Positions 39,440 through 49,264 of a stretch of 64,000 bases of DNA are shown here, one piece after another. The notes below the pieces were generated by a model. It was not told where the DNA came from, searched no databases, and was given only the letters and a program-made list of their open reading frames with translations. The stretch is taken from the NCBI RefSeq assembly GCF_022530855.2, contig NZ_CP099567.1:1426001-1490000 (forward strand), given 5' to 3'. How positions within the stretch are numbered: the stretch's first letter is position 1; the number at the start of each line of letters is the position of its first letter. The position numbers were made by a program, and so were the translations under genes. This DNA comes from Candidatus Vondammii sp. HM_W22 (GTDB lineage: Bacteria; Pseudomonadota; Gammaproteobacteria; Chromatiales; Chromatiaceae).

Positions 39440-40021
39440 CCACCACGGATAAGAATACAGTTGTTTCGATCGAAGATCGAGAGCAGATCGCTGATCCACT
39501 GACAGAGTTGCACAGAATGGGAGCCCGAAAGCTGATTGAACAAGCGATAGAAACGGAGTTGCAAGCCTTGTTACCCCAGTTGCCGAACAACAAACCGAGC
39601 ATGGTCATGCTGCTGTCGTACGCAATGGTTACCTGCCGGAACGAGTCATCCAAACAGACATAGGTCCAGTGACCGTGAAGGTACTCAAGGTACGATCTAG
39701 ATCTAGAGACCCGATCACTTTCCACGCTGCGTCGCCCCCCTCTATATTCGCAAAACCCGTTCGCTGGAAGCCGCGATTTCCTGGCTGTATCTCAAGGGTG
39801 TAAGCTGCGGTGAAATGGGGGAAGCACTCAAGGTGCGGGCCGGCCCGGAAGCAAAAGGGTTATCTGCCAGTGCGGTTTCCTGACTGAAGCAGGTATGGGC
39901 ACAGGAGTGTCTGGATTGGTGTGCCACCAGATTGGACAAAGCTCGCTGGATATACATCTGGGTAGACAGCATCTACAGTGGCTTGAGAGCTGAACAGGCA
40001 AAACTCTGCGCATTGGTTATT
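39440..40021 (+). pseudogene. IS256-family transposase fragment
   Basis: Decayed N-terminal to middle part of an IS256 transposase: TELHRMGARKLIEQAIETEL, VRNGYLPERVIQTDIGPVTV, AISWLYLKGVSCGEMGEALK and WIYIWVDSIYSGLRAEQAKL (first catalytic Asp), spread over several frames with at least four indels and one in-frame stop. It is cut by an ISL3 end at 40022. Confidence 0.75.
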
Positions 40022-40096
40022 AGGCTCTTTCCCTAAGAGTGGTTAGGTTAACGTACCCCTATGAGAGACAAATATCTATATGCCCAGGTCCTGTGA
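40022..40096 (+). mobile_element. ISL3-family left end fragment
   Basis: GGCTCTTTCCCT followed by sequence like 46614-46690, including the start codon context TATGAGAGACAAATATC. Only about 75 bp remain before the IS3 copy begins. Confidence 0.7.
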
Positions 40097-40126
40097 AATG
40101 CCCCCATTCTATGGCCACTTGGCGTG

Positions 40127-40964
40127 TTAGGTTCTCCGCATTTCACGTAATCCAAAATACGCCATCTCTGGCGTGACGTAGTGTTGTGAACTGTGGGGTC
40201 GCCGCTCATTATATCGGCAACGCCACTGTTCAATAACAACTCTGGCTTCGGTCAGGCTACCAAATATCTCTGCATTTAAACACTCCTTAGCGGAAAATGC
40301 CGTTGAAGCTTTCATTGCTGCCATTTTGCCAGGGTTTTCCCGGTTCAATATTGGCTAGCTTAATATCATGCTTTTCCAGTTCCTCGCGCAGTACGAGGGC
40401 CAACAGCTCAGCTCCGTTGTCGCTGCGAATGGCTCGGGGAATTCCGTAGCGAATGATTAATTCACGTAGCACCGCTTTCACGTGTTGCCTCTGTAGGTAT
40501 CGACCAGTTTTGATTGCCAGACAATAACCGGTTGCTTCGTCCTTGACCGTCAAGCACCGCAGAGGCTCTGCGTCATGATAGCGGTCATGTACGAAATCCC
40601 ATGCCCACACATCATTCCGTCGTAGCGCCAATCCCTCCAGTTTTACCCCAGTGCGAATCTTCCGTCGAGGGCGATAAGGCGGCAAACACAGGCCATTAAG
40701 CCGCCAGAGTCGATATACGCGTTTGTTGTTTACCTGCCAACCTCTGAGCCGCAGATAGGCGCCTGATAAACGATAGCCCCAACTGGGATCCTCCCGCACC
40801 ACTACACGCAACGCGGCCGACAGATGCCGGTCACGACGTTCTCGTTTTGAACTATAATGAAGCCCCGATCGCGGTGTCGTACAAAGCCAGCTTGCTCGCC
40901 TTTGGCTAAGGCCCCGTTCAATAGCAAACAATGCCATGGCGCGCTTCGCGCGGGGGCTCACCAC
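40127..40964 (-). pseudogene. IS3-family OrfB transposase (one frameshift)
   Basis: Main frame 40287-40964: HTH_21-type region (WGYRLSGAYLRLRGWQVNNK) and integrase core with VWAWDFVHDRYHDAEPLRCL (first Asp) and AIRSDNGAELLALVLREELE (second Asp), then PWQNGSNESFNGIFR with the catalytic Glu and an immediate TAA. A shift there leads to the rest (AKECLNAEIFGSLTEARVVI, 40127-40348). The same break occurs in the copy at 63.3-63.8 kb. Confidence 0.8.
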
Positions 40965-41200
40965 TTTTTTGCTTGTATCTCCTTCATGACCTCTACTTCC
41001 AGGTCACGTTCTGCTAGCAGCTTTTTGAGCCGCATGTTCTCATCCTTGACTCGCTTTAGCTCCCGCACATCTGAAACTTCCATCCCGGCATACTTGTTGC
41101 GCCAACGGTAGATCGACTGCTCCGATACGCCGTGTTTGCGTGCTGCCGCCACGGCCGTTTTGCCTCTGCATCGCGCAGTACAGCCACGATCTGCTCATCT
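40958..41200 (-). pseudogene. IS3-family OrfA, truncated
   Basis: Reads HGVSEQSIYRWRNKYAGMEV and a leucine-zipper-like end (MRLKKLLAERDLEVEVMKEI), as in the intact copy at 62613-62876. The N-terminal codons are out of frame and cut at the IS256 junction. Confidence 0.75.
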
Positions 41201-41215
41201 GAAATTTGAAGACAG

Positions 41216-42125
41216 TCCTAAATTCTGAGTAACTACCCAGGATAGGCAGATGATCGACAAGAAAGAGCTCCAGACGATAGCCCAGGCGGCCGCTAATGAC
41301 ATCAAAACTGAAGAAGATCTCAACGAGTTTCGGCAAATGCTGCCAAAAATCACGGTCGATGCAGCACTCAACGTTGAACCGGCTGATCATCCTGGCTTTG
41401 CCAAACATGAACAGTCCGAAGCGAGTAATAGCCGCAACGGCACTACTGGCAAGACCTTGCAAACGGAGGATGGCCAGTTTGAACAGGATACTCCACGAGA
41501 TAGAGCGGGCAGCTTTAAACCCCGACTGGTTAAAAAGCACCAGCGTCGATTTACCTCAATGGATGACAAGATCCTCTTCTTGTATGCTCAGGGTATGACG
41601 ACCCGCGAAATCGTCACGACATTCAAGGAAATGTACGGAGCCGATGTCTCCGCCACGCTCATATCCAAAGTTACTGATGCGGTTATCGAGCAGGTTGTCG
41701 AATGGCAATCTCGCCCCCTGGATGCGATTCAGCCTGTTGTTTATCTGAACAGCATTGTCATTAAAATCCGGCAATACAAGAAAATGATCAACAAAGCAAT
41801 TTACCCCGCTTTGGGCGTCAACCTGGAAGGCCACAAGGAATCATCGAGGATGTGGCTGTCGGAGAATGAGGGTGCCAAGTTCTGGCTGAACGTGCTGACA
41901 GAGCTTCAGAATCGCGGTGTGGAGGATATTTTGATTGCCTGTGCCGATGGCTTAAAGGGCTTTCCTGATGCAATCAACACGGCTTTTCCGAATATCCAGC
42001 TGTGTATTTGTGCATATGCTACGGAACTCGATGAAGTAGGTGCCCTGGAAAGACTACAAGCCTGTGGCGGCTGATTTGAAAAAGAGTTACCAGTCCATCA
42101 CCGAGGAAGAAGCCTTACCAGCGTA
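41216..42125 (+). pseudogene. IS256-family transposase, internally deleted
   Basis: ORF 41250-42074 starts MIDKKELQTIAQAAANDIKT and reads as an IS256-type transposase: MTTREIVTTFKEMYGADVSA, then NKAIYPALGVNLEGHKESSR and FWLNVLTELQNRGVEDILIA with the second Asp region in ACADGLKGFPDAI. The first catalytic Asp of the usual YLDxI motif is replaced (VVYLNSIVIKIR has Asn). After QLCI the frame shifts and the C-terminal 150 residues are missing; an istB fragment follows. The left terminus (AGTCCTAAATTCTGAGTAA, 41215-41233) is still visible. Confidence 0.8.
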
Positions 42126-42144
42126 GGATAAATTCTCTGACCGA

Positions 42145-42668
42145 GTGAGCTGGCAGGCTTTGATTTTATCCAAAGTCAGGTAAACGAAGAACTGATTACT
42201 GCACTGCATCACTGTGAATTTATGGAAGAGGCCCAGAGCATCGTTTTTGTGGGCCTGGTACCGGTGAAACCCTCCTGATGACTACAGTCGCGGTGCAGGC
42301 CTTCAGCACCATCATAAACCTATTCGCTTTTTATCAACTATTGAGCTGGTTAACCTGCTGGAGCAGGAGAAACAACCCGGTAAACAGGGGGCAATGGCTA
42401 ACAGGTTGATGCATGCGGATCTCGTGACTCCTGGTGAACCGGGTTATCTTCCCTTTAGCCAAGCAGGTGGTGCTTTGTTATTCCATCTTCTCAGCAAGCT
42501 GTATGGGACGCACCCGCGTCATTATTACCACCAATGTCAGCTTCATTAAATGGTCGAATCTCTTTGGTGATGAAAAGATGACTGCACTGCTTGATCGGCT
42601 GACCCATCACTGCCATATCATCGAAACCCGCAATACGGAGAGAGAAACCAAACGGAAACCCAAGAAAT
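42145..42668 (+). pseudogene. IS21-family helper ATPase IstB, degenerate
   Basis: Ordered IstB pieces in shifting frames: ELAGFDFIQSQVNEELITAL, an altered Walker A (IVFVG..GTGETL), PIRFLSTIELVNLLEQEKQP, a Walker B remnant ([20 protein letters not shown]), [20 protein letters not shown] and [20 protein letters not shown] at the end. The partner transposase istA is absent. The element is dead. Confidence 0.75.
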
Positions 42669-42869
42669 GAGCCATAATCCGGCTTGATTAGGTGGGCCAC
42701 TTTTCAGTGCAAATGGTGAGGTACTTTCTGGCGGGGTACTTTTGGATGTAATTTAACATGGAGGATATAAAAAAGCCCCGAGACACCTTCAGGCATCCCG
42801 TGGCTTTATTGATTGTTGAATTTAACCAGCCACTCTTAAATTTAAGTGGCTATCCGAAAACAGTGCTAT

Positions 42870-43327
42870 TTACAGAGTACCGCTATGGATATTCTCTTGG
42901 AATACCGCCTTATGCACATCACCCAGGCTGAGCACGCCAACAAGCTTGCCGGCTTCGGCTATTGGTATGCGACGGAATTTGTGACGCACCATACGTAGTG
43001 GCTGCCTTAAGAATGTGGTCATCAGGTGAAACGGTAACAACATTGTTTATCATCAGGTCTTTAACCTTGAGATTCACCACATCCTTATATTTGCCCATCA
43101 TTTCATCGAAGTCGATGCCGCCAAGTCCTTCTGACATCATATCTTCCAGGGTGGGGAAAAGCCGGTGCAGCACATCTTTTTCTGCAATAAAGCCGACCAT
43201 CTTGTCCCCCCTCATAACGGGTAGACCGCTATAGCGATAGAGACACATCAATGACACCACCTCCAGCAATATGGTTTACCGGTGTGACTGTCTTTGGAGA
43301 CCCGCTCATTACTTCTCTAACCTGCAT
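42870..43327 (-). pseudogene. CBS-domain protein, two frameshifts
   Basis: Frames joined in order: MQVREVMSGSPKTVTPVNHI, a shift near 43260, then RYSGLPVMRGDKMVGFIAEK and LKVKDLMINNVVTVSPDDHI, a shift near 43000, then MVRHKFRRIPIAEAGKLVGV and LGDVHKAVFQENIHSGTL before the stop at 42870-42872. These are two CBS repeats, normally a small adenosyl-ligand sensor protein of about 150 residues. Both breaks are single small indels, so the loss is recent. It is downstream of nirBD on the same strand. Confidence 0.85.
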
Positions 43328-43411
43328 GAATTTTTCCTCTGTTGATTTATTACCACCCCGGTTCTTATCAATGGCCGGTTTAACTTTCTGTAATGGGTGT
43401 AAAAAAAACCT

Positions 43412-43738
43412 TCAGATGGACAGATATACTACATCTCTGTCCAGACGAACAGGGTAAGTTGGCACGCAACCAACATCCGGAGCCATAACTTCACCGTTTT
43501 CCAGCTCTAAAACCCAGTTATGAAGTGGGCAGGTGACCCGGTGACCGTGAACGATCCCATCGGATAGCGGACCCTTTTTGTGAGGACAACTGTTGGCGAT
43601 AGCAAATACTCGATCATCAGCGGTGCGAAAAATGGCGATCTCCCCGTTTTTTCCGGTTTTAATCACCCTCGATCCCAAAACGGGAATATCATCCAGCTTT
43701 CCTATCTCAATCCAGTTTTCACTCATTGCGGAAGACAT
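43412..43738 (-). CDS. nirD: Nitrite reductase [NAD(P)H] small subunit
   Basis: 108 residues with a Rieske-like fold. CPHKKGPLSDG and CPLHNWVLELENGEV hold the Cys-His pairs (C-x-H, C-x2-H), so unlike E. coli NirD, which lacks them, this one could bind a [2Fe-2S] cluster. With NirB it reduces nitrite to ammonium in the cytoplasm. It starts two bases after the nirB stop. Confidence 0.93.
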   Translation of the reverse strand: MSSAMSENWIEIGKLDDIPVLGSRVIKTGKNGEIAIFRTADDRVFAIANSCPHKKGPLSDGIVHGHRVTCPLHNWVLELENGEVMAPDVGCVPTYPVRLDRDVVYLSI

Positions 43739-43740
43739 AA

Positions 43741-46176
43741 TCAGGCTCCAATCTCTTTCATCGGGGTAAATTCATGGGCTTCAGCCCCTTCGGCGCGTGC
43801 TGTCCAGGGATCATCCTGGGCTTTCTTCTGGGATAACAGGAAGCGGTCATAGAGTGCTTTCCGACTCATCTCATCATCCAGCAGGTACGCTTTGATGTGG
43901 CCTAGGCTGACTCGTTCCACCCATGGAGCGGTTCTCTCAAGGTAGTGTGCCTCTTCGCGATAGAGCTGGCAGAAGGCACCAGCTATCTCCAGCACCTCAT
44001 CCTCGGTTTTCACCCGGCAGAGAACATCCGTGGCACGCAGCTTCACACCGCCGTTACCGCCCACATGCAATTCATAACCCGAATCGATGGCGACGACACC
44101 AAAATCCTTGATGGTCGCTTCAGCACAGTTTCGGGGGCATCCGGAGACGGCCATCTTGAATTTATGGGGCATCCAGGAGCCCCATGAGAGCTGTTCCAGC
44201 TTGATACCCAGCCCAGTGGAGTCCTGGGTTCCGAAACGGCACCACTCTGAGCCTACGCAGGTTTTAACTGTTCGCAATGCCTTGCCATAGGCGTGACCGG
44301 AAACCATACCGCGGTCAGCCAAAAAAGACCACATCGCCGGAAGATCACTCTTCTTCACCCCAAGCATATTGATCCGCTGGCCGCCGGTGAGGTGTATCTC
44401 ACCCACATTAAATTTTTCCGCTGCATCGGCAATGGCACGCAACTCATCCGGCGTAGTGCGACCACCCCACATCCTGGGAATGACCGAAAATGAACCATCT
44501 TTCTGGATATTGCCGTGAGCCCTTTCATTAATAAACCGGGACTGGGCATCATCTTCACTCTGTTCCGGCCAAGTGGAGATAATGTAGTAGTTAACTGCCG
44601 GCCGACAGATATGACAACCATCAGGATTGCGCCACTCAAGGTGATCGAACAGATCATGAACCCATGTCAGGCTATGCTCTTTGATCGCATCCTTCACCTG
44701 ATCGTGGGTGAAATCGGTACAGCCACAGATCGACTTTGACTCAGGCACGGTGTAATCATCATCCAGAGTGCTCTCTAGAATCTGTTCAACTAGGCCGGTA
44801 CAGGAACCACAGGAGGCACCTGCCTTGGTGTGCGCCTTCACTTCATCAACGGTAAACAGCCCTTCAGCGGCAATGGCTTTGACGATATCCCCCTTGCAGA
44901 CACCATTGCAGTCACACACTTGGGTATCGTCACTCATGGCCGAGGCCTGAGACTGGCCTCCGTGATCGGAATCATCCAAATGCACCTGACCAAACAGCAG
45001 CTTATCACGCATATCCGAGATATCGGTTCCGGCCCGCATCAGCTGGAAGTACCATGCGCCATCGATCGTGTCACCATAGAGCACGGCACCTTCGATCTTG
45101 TTGTCCTTGACCACCAGCCGCTTATAGATGCCACCTGCAGGATCCTGGAACAGAATGTCTTCCGTGGAGTCATCACCTTGAAAATTACCTGCCGAGAAGA
45201 GATCGATACCGGTAACTTTCAACTTGGTTGAAGTCACAGACCCTTCATAACGGTCATAACCCATTTCAGCCAGATGGTTGGCACAGACCTTGGCCTGCTC
45301 AAACAGTGGTGCCACCAGCCCATAACACTCATTTCTGTGCTGCACACACTCACCAACAGCATAAATCTGAGGGTCAAAAGTCTGCATGGTATCGCTGACC
45401 AGTACACCGCGTTCACTGTAGAGACCCGCATTTTTTGCCAGCTCAATATTGGGGCGAATACCCACCGCCATCACCACCAGATCGGTAGCCAACTCGGAAT
45501 CGTCGGCAAAACGGATGGCTTCCACCCGCTTGTCTCCAATAATAGCCGCCGTCTGAGCCTCCATCAAAAACTTCATGCCATCCCGCTCAAGGGATGCTTT
45601 GAGCATGGCTGATGCGGCTTTATCCAGCTGGCGCTCCATCAGAGCATCCATCAGATGAGCCACAGTCACATCCATACCCTGTTTCTTCAGGCCGTTGGCG
45701 GCTTCCAGGCCCAACAGACCGCCACCAATCACCACCGCCTTATTATGATTTTGTGCTGCAGAGAGCATGGTCTCTACATCCTTGATATCACGAAACCCTG
45801 TGACCCCGTTCAGTTCAGCACCGGGCACGGGAATGATAAAGGGGTTGGAACCGGTGGCGAGCAATAGACGATCATATCCGGCCTCGACTCCATCGGCAGT
45901 GACAACCTTACAGGCAACCCGATCGATCTCTACCACCGGAGAACCGGTGTGCAGAATGATGCCATTCTCTTTATACCATTCGCAGCTATTAAGAATGATC
46001 TCGTCAAACGCCTTCTCACCTGCCAGCACCGGCGATAGCAGAATACGGTTGTAATTGGGGTGCGGCTCTGAGCCGAACACCATGATGTCATATTTTTCCG
46101 GTGCCAGCTTGATCAGCTCTTCCAGGGTACGAATGCCTGCCATGCCATTACCGATAAGTACCAAACGCTCTTTCAT
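43741..46176 (-). CDS. nirB: Nitrite reductase [NAD(P)H] large subunit
   Basis: 811 residues. FAD/NAD-binding half: LVLIGNGMAGIRTLEELIKL and AVVIGGGLLGLEAANGLKKQ. Then a BFD-like [2Fe-2S] domain (CDCNGVCKGDIVKAI and CGSCTGLVEQ, about 420-465). The sulfite/nitrite-reductase half carries the siroheme-[4Fe-4S] cysteines: TVKTCVGSEWCRFGTQDST and VSGCPRNCAEATIKDFG (about 635-690). Forms NirBD, using NADH for six-electron reduction of nitrite. No nitrite transporter gene is adjacent. A GGGCC / GGCCC hairpin lies about 20 bases before the start (46196-46211). Confidence 0.96.
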   Translation of the reverse strand: MKERLVLIGNGMAGIRTLEELIKLAPEKYDIMVFGSEPHPNYNRILLSPVLAGEKAFDEIILNSCEWYKENGIILHTGSPVVEIDRVACKVVTADGVEAGYDRLLLATGSNPFIIPVPGAELNGVTGFRDIKDVETMLSAAQNHNKAVVIGGGLLGLEAANGLKKQGMDVTVAHLMDALMERQLDKAASAMLKASLERDGMKFLMEAQTAAIIGDKRVEAIRFADDSELATDLVVMAVGIRPNIELAKNAGLYSERGVLVSDTMQTFDPQIYAVGECVQHRNECYGLVAPLFEQAKVCANHLAEMGYDRYEGSVTSTKLKVTGIDLFSAGNFQGDDSTEDILFQDPAGGIYKRLVVKDNKIEGAVLYGDTIDGAWYFQLMRAGTDISDMRDKLLFGQVHLDDSDHGGQSQASAMSDDTQVCDCNGVCKGDIVKAIAAEGLFTVDEVKAHTKAGASCGSCTGLVEQILESTLDDDYTVPESKSICGCTDFTHDQVKDAIKEHSLTWVHDLFDHLEWRNPDGCHICRPAVNYYIISTWPEQSEDDAQSRFINERAHGNIQKDGSFSVIPRMWGGRTTPDELRAIADAAEKFNVGEIHLTGGQRINMLGVKKSDLPAMWSFLADRGMVSGHAYGKALRTVKTCVGSEWCRFGTQDSTGLGIKLEQLSWGSWMPHKFKMAVSGCPRNCAEATIKDFGVVAIDSGYELHVGGNGGVKLRATDVLCRVKTEDEVLEIAGAFCQLYREEAHYLERTAPWVERVSLGHIKAYLLDDEMSRKALYDRFLLSQKKAQDDPWTARAEGAEAHEFTPMKEIGA

Positions 46177-46195
46177 GCTCTACCTCATGCATGTT

Positions 46196-46211
46196 GGGCC
46201 GGGAGAGGCCC
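46196..46211 (-). promoter_or_regulatory. Small hairpin in the nirB leader
   Basis: GGGCC-GGGAGA-GGCCC, 20-35 bases upstream of the nirB ATG. Its role is unknown; it could affect translation or mRNA stability. The remaining leader to 46613 holds no gene; a 24-bp imperfect palindrome sits at about 46441-46464. Confidence 0.35.
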
Positions 46212-46613
46212 GTCATTTCAATTGAGATAGCCTACTGCAACCGTTGTGCCAATTTCGTTAATCGGGCGGTATCAGTCTGTACATAAAGGAGTTGTAATAT
46301 TCATCCAGCGCTACCAGGGAACCACTCCGGCCCACCATGATTCAGATTGGTGCTCGGCAAACGGTCTATGCACCGCAATAAGGCAATTCACTGTTTAGTT
46401 ACTCTGGATAAGCTATTTCAAAAGAGGTGTCTCCTATCCGTGCATAGGCATATACCTACGCACCTTCTAGATGCAACACACACAAAATGCTGGCTGCTCA
46501 CAAAATGATACAGACACAGCGTATCAGCTGTGCGGGAGGAAACAAAAAAAGGGCACAGCGAACGCAAAGAAATGGCGTAGAAATATTCATATTTTTCAAT
46601 AGGTAATATTTTA

Positions 46614-47218
46614 GGCTCTTTCCCTGATTAAGTGAGTAGATTAACGTACCCTCCTATGAGAGATAAAGATCTATACGCCCAGATCCTAGGTATCAAGAGC
46701 CCTTGGCAGGTCAGCAGTATGGAGTTGGCTCTATCAGAGGGAGAGGTAACGGTACAGGTTAAGCAGGAGGCAGGTGCCAAGCAGTGTTGTTTAACCTCTG
46801 GGCAGATCTCACCGGGCTGTGACTCACGCAAGCGCCGCTGGCAGCACCTGGACACCTGCCAGTACAAAACTATTTTGGTAGCAGATGCGCCCAGAGTGAA
46901 GTGTGAAGAACATGGGATGGTCACCGTGCCAGTTTCCTGGGCGGAACCGGGCTCTGGATTTACTGCAATGTTTGAGGCACTGGTGATCGACTGGTTGAAA
47001 GAGGCGTCCATCTCGGCAGTCTCCCGATTGATGGGACTGAGTTGGAATGCCATTGATAGAATTATGCAGCGAGCGGTTAAGCGAGGACTGGCACGTAGAA
47101 TAGAGATCAGCCCAACACGTATCGGTGTTGATGAGACGGTCTTCAAGAAAAGCCATGATTATGTAACAGTCCTATGGAAGCCTCTAAAAACCATCATAAA
47201 ATTAGTGGCAATAGTAAC
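46614..47218 (+). pseudogene. ISL3-family transposase, N-terminal half
   Basis: ORF from 46632: LYAQILGIKSPWQVSSMELA, a Cys-rich zinc-binding N-terminus (QCCLTSGQISPGC, CQYKTILVADAPRVKCEEHG), the HTH (LMGLSWNAIDRIMQRAVKRG) and the start of the DDE domain (ISPTRIGVDETVFKKSHDYV with the first catalytic Asp). It is cut after VAIVTNSTNR by an IS5 fragment. The terminal GGCTCTTTCCCT lies at 46614. This and the copy at 57.1 kb cover different parts of the same gene. Confidence 0.8.
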
Positions 47219-47221
47219 TAA

Positions 47222-47480
47222 CTCAACCAACCGCTGATAAAAACCATGCAGCTGAGTTTTTTGATCATCAAGACCGGCTTGAATTCCTTGAGCAACTGGG
47301 AGACCCGCTGCCAAGGCTGGAAAGGACCGTATACTAGAAGGCTTTTCGGGTATTGTTGGGCTCAATTTATAAAAACAGTGGTCCCAGTAAAGGTGGGCGT
47401 CCGCCTTGCGATGCGGTACTGATGTTCAAGGTGTTGGTCCTACAGCATCTGTTCAACCTGAACGGGGATATCGACAGGCG
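47222..47480 (+). pseudogene. IS5-family 5' fragment
   Basis: Leader similar to 4270-4457 on the other strand, then the IS5 start: KNSGPSKGGRPPCDAVLMFK and VLVLQHLFNLNG. It keeps the 38 bp lost from the copy at 3.5-4.4 kb. The sequence leaves IS5 at about 47463. Confidence 0.75.
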
Positions 47481-47698
47481 ACCAGCAGATCAACCAGTTT
47501 GGTCTGGACCTCAGGCCACCCTGGATGATTGGCTATGGAAATCCGAAACCATCTAGCGTGATGGCGACAGTGGTACCTACTGGGCTGCACAGGGCGACTT
47601 CGAATACACCTTGGTTGGCATAAATGAGACCGCAATGGACCAGGGAACGCTGATGGAGTACGGCTGGGATCAGCGAGGTAAATATGCGAGACTATCCT
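47481..47698 (+). pseudogene. Gene remnant, possibly an outer-membrane protein
   Basis: One frame reads DGDSGTYWAAQGDFEYTLVG then INETAMDQGTLMEYGWDQRG KYA after an in-frame stop. The alternating polar/aromatic pattern resembles beta-barrel strands, but I cannot name the family. It is cut by IS5 on one side and IS256 on the other and cannot make a protein. Confidence 0.3.
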
Positions 47699-47885
47699 GA
47701 ATTCTGTGTAATTGCCTATCATTAAACCCAAACAAGGGAGAGGATAGGCAGCTGATCGACAAGAAAGAGCTCCAGGCGATAGCCCAAGCGGCCGCTAAAA
47801 ACATCAAAACTGAAGAAGATCTCAACGAGTTTCGGCAAATGCTGACCAAGATCACGGTCAGCATTTGCCGAAACTCGTTGAGATC
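47699..47885 (+). mobile_element. IS256-family left-end fragment
   Basis: Left terminus (ATCCTGAATTCTGTGTAA) and the first codons (KKELQAIAQAAAKNIKTEED then LNEFRQMLTKIT) of the same IS256 type as at 41250. It ends in a perfect snap-back repeat. Confidence 0.75.
47818..47885. repeat. Perfect 30-bp inverted repeat with 8-base loop
   Basis: Left arm 47818-47847 begins GATCTCAACGAG; right arm 47856-47885 is its exact reverse complement; loop AAGATCAC. The left arm is normal IS256 coding sequence, the right arm replaces what should follow in the gene. Confidence 0.95.
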
Positions 47886-47938
47886 AGGAATGGCCCCACA
47901 ATTTGGACAGTCGCTTAAGTGACTTTCATCCTCATTAC

Positions 47939-48658
47939 TTACGCCGCTTCCTGCCACGTGATTTCACCAAAATACGCCTGATCTGGCGTCTTGCCAAGCC
48001 CCTGATGTTTTCGCTCAGTATTGTAGAATTTCAAATATTTACCAATGCCTGAACGTGCTTCGACAACCGAATCATAAGCTTTGAGATAAACTTCCTCATA
48101 CTTGACGCTGCGCCACAGGCGTTCAACAAAAATATTATCCACCCAGCGCCCCTTACCGTCCATGCTGATTTTTATATTGGCTGCTTTCAATGTTCCAGTA
48201 AAAGCTTCACTGGTAAATTGTGCGCCCTGGTCTGTATTAAAGATTTCGGGGGCACCATAACGTTCTATCGCTTCTTCCAGTGCATCAACACAAAAGTCGC
48301 TGTCCATGGTGTTGGATATTCGACAGGACAGCACTTTGCGACTATACCAGTCCATAATGACCGTCAGGTAAACAAATCCTTTGGCCATTGGGATATACGT
48401 GATATCCGAACAGAAAACCTGGTTGGGCCGATTAATTTCCAGGACCTTCAGCAAGTAAGGATAAATTTTGTGCCCTTTACCGGGCTTACTGGTATTTTTC
48501 TTTGGATACAGTGCTGCAATACCCATCTGGCGCATTAATCGCTGCACACGCTTGCGATTGATCTCATGCCCTTCTTCATACAACCAGTCACGAATTCTGC
48601 GACTGCCATAGAACGGCCGTTTCATGTCCATTTCATCAATATGCCGCATCAGTTTCAA
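47939..48658 (-). pseudogene. IS3-family OrfB transposase with an internal stop
   Basis: 239 residues from an internal ATG. Integrase core: QVFCSDITYIPMAKGFVYLT (first Asp), APEIFNTDQGAQFTSEAFTG (second Asp) and GRWVDNIFVERLWRSVKYEE (Glu), so the catalytic domain is whole. Upstream, the frame continues to about 48770 (RQYELPITRQCQLLSLNRWT) but is interrupted by TAG at 48674-48676. The N-terminal HTH part is therefore separated, and the full transposase cannot be made without read-through. Confidence 0.8.
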
Positions 48659-48814
48659 GTCCTCTTCAGAGGCCTATGCTCTTGACTGGTAATACACAGT
48701 CCAGCGGTTCAGCGACAGCAACTGACACTGGCGCGTAATCGGAAGTTCATACTGACGATCAATCATCCTTTTCCTTTCGGACCGTGAATCCTTTCCAGTC
48801 CTTGTTATAAAAAA

Positions 48815-49069
48815 TCATTCTCCATAGTCAGTCGACCTATTCTTGGCATGCAACTCTTTGATCTTTACTTCTGAATTTTCAGTGGGTTTTTGATCCCCTC
48901 CAAAAGCACGATCTGCATTTTCCAGTAACAGCTTTTTCCATTCTGTGATCTGATTGAGGTGAACATCAAATTTCTCTGATTGTTCCGCCATAGTCAGATC
49001 TCCTTTCAAGCCAGCAATAGCTACCTTGGCTTTAAAACTGGGTTTATGGTTTCTACGTTTTCTTCTCAT
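48815..49069 (-). CDS. IS3-family OrfA
   Basis: 84 residues: KPSFKAKVAIAGLKGDLTMA EQ.. then FDVHLNQITEWKKLLLENAD, the HTH of IS3 OrfA proteins, ending in a short helical tail. Overlaps or abuts the beginning of the orfB region, where a programmed shift would normally make the fusion transposase. Frame intact. Confidence 0.75.
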   Translation of the reverse strand: MRRKRRNHKPSFKAKVAIAGLKGDLTMAEQSEKFDVHLNQITEWKKLLLENADRAFGGDQKPTENSEVKIKELHAKNRSTDYGE

Positions 49070-49264
49070 CTTCTGCTCCTGTCTTTCAACATTGTTGCAG
49101 AAGTCACTTAAACTGTCCGTATGCCTGTCCGACTAATGGGATACACCTCTATCCTTGTTATTCGTAATTTTTCGTCAGATTCTATCGTGAGTCGCAGAAA
49201 CCTGACGAAACAATAAAAAACTCTGCTGTTTTCCGTTATCTCTATGTTCCGCTTTTTAAAAGAA

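Larger units (their letters stand above)
40097..41215 (-). mobile_element. IS3-family element, truncated 5' end
   Basis: Carries orfB (40127-40964, frameshifted) and most of orfA. The 3' end, starting GTGAAATGCCCCC, is the same as that at 63238. The start of orfA is lost, joined to an IS256 end near 41215; compared with the complete orfA at 62613, one base is also missing in GAGGCAACAACGG. Confidence 0.8.
47890..49135 (-). mobile_element. IS3-family element
   Basis: Inverted ends: the reverse complement of 49095-49125 (GGACAGTTTAAGTGACTT) matches 47900-47925 (GGACAGTCGCTTAAGTGACTT region). Holds orfA and orfB in the usual overlapping arrangement. It is a different IS3 type from those at 40.1 and 62.6 kb. 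Confidence 0.75.
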
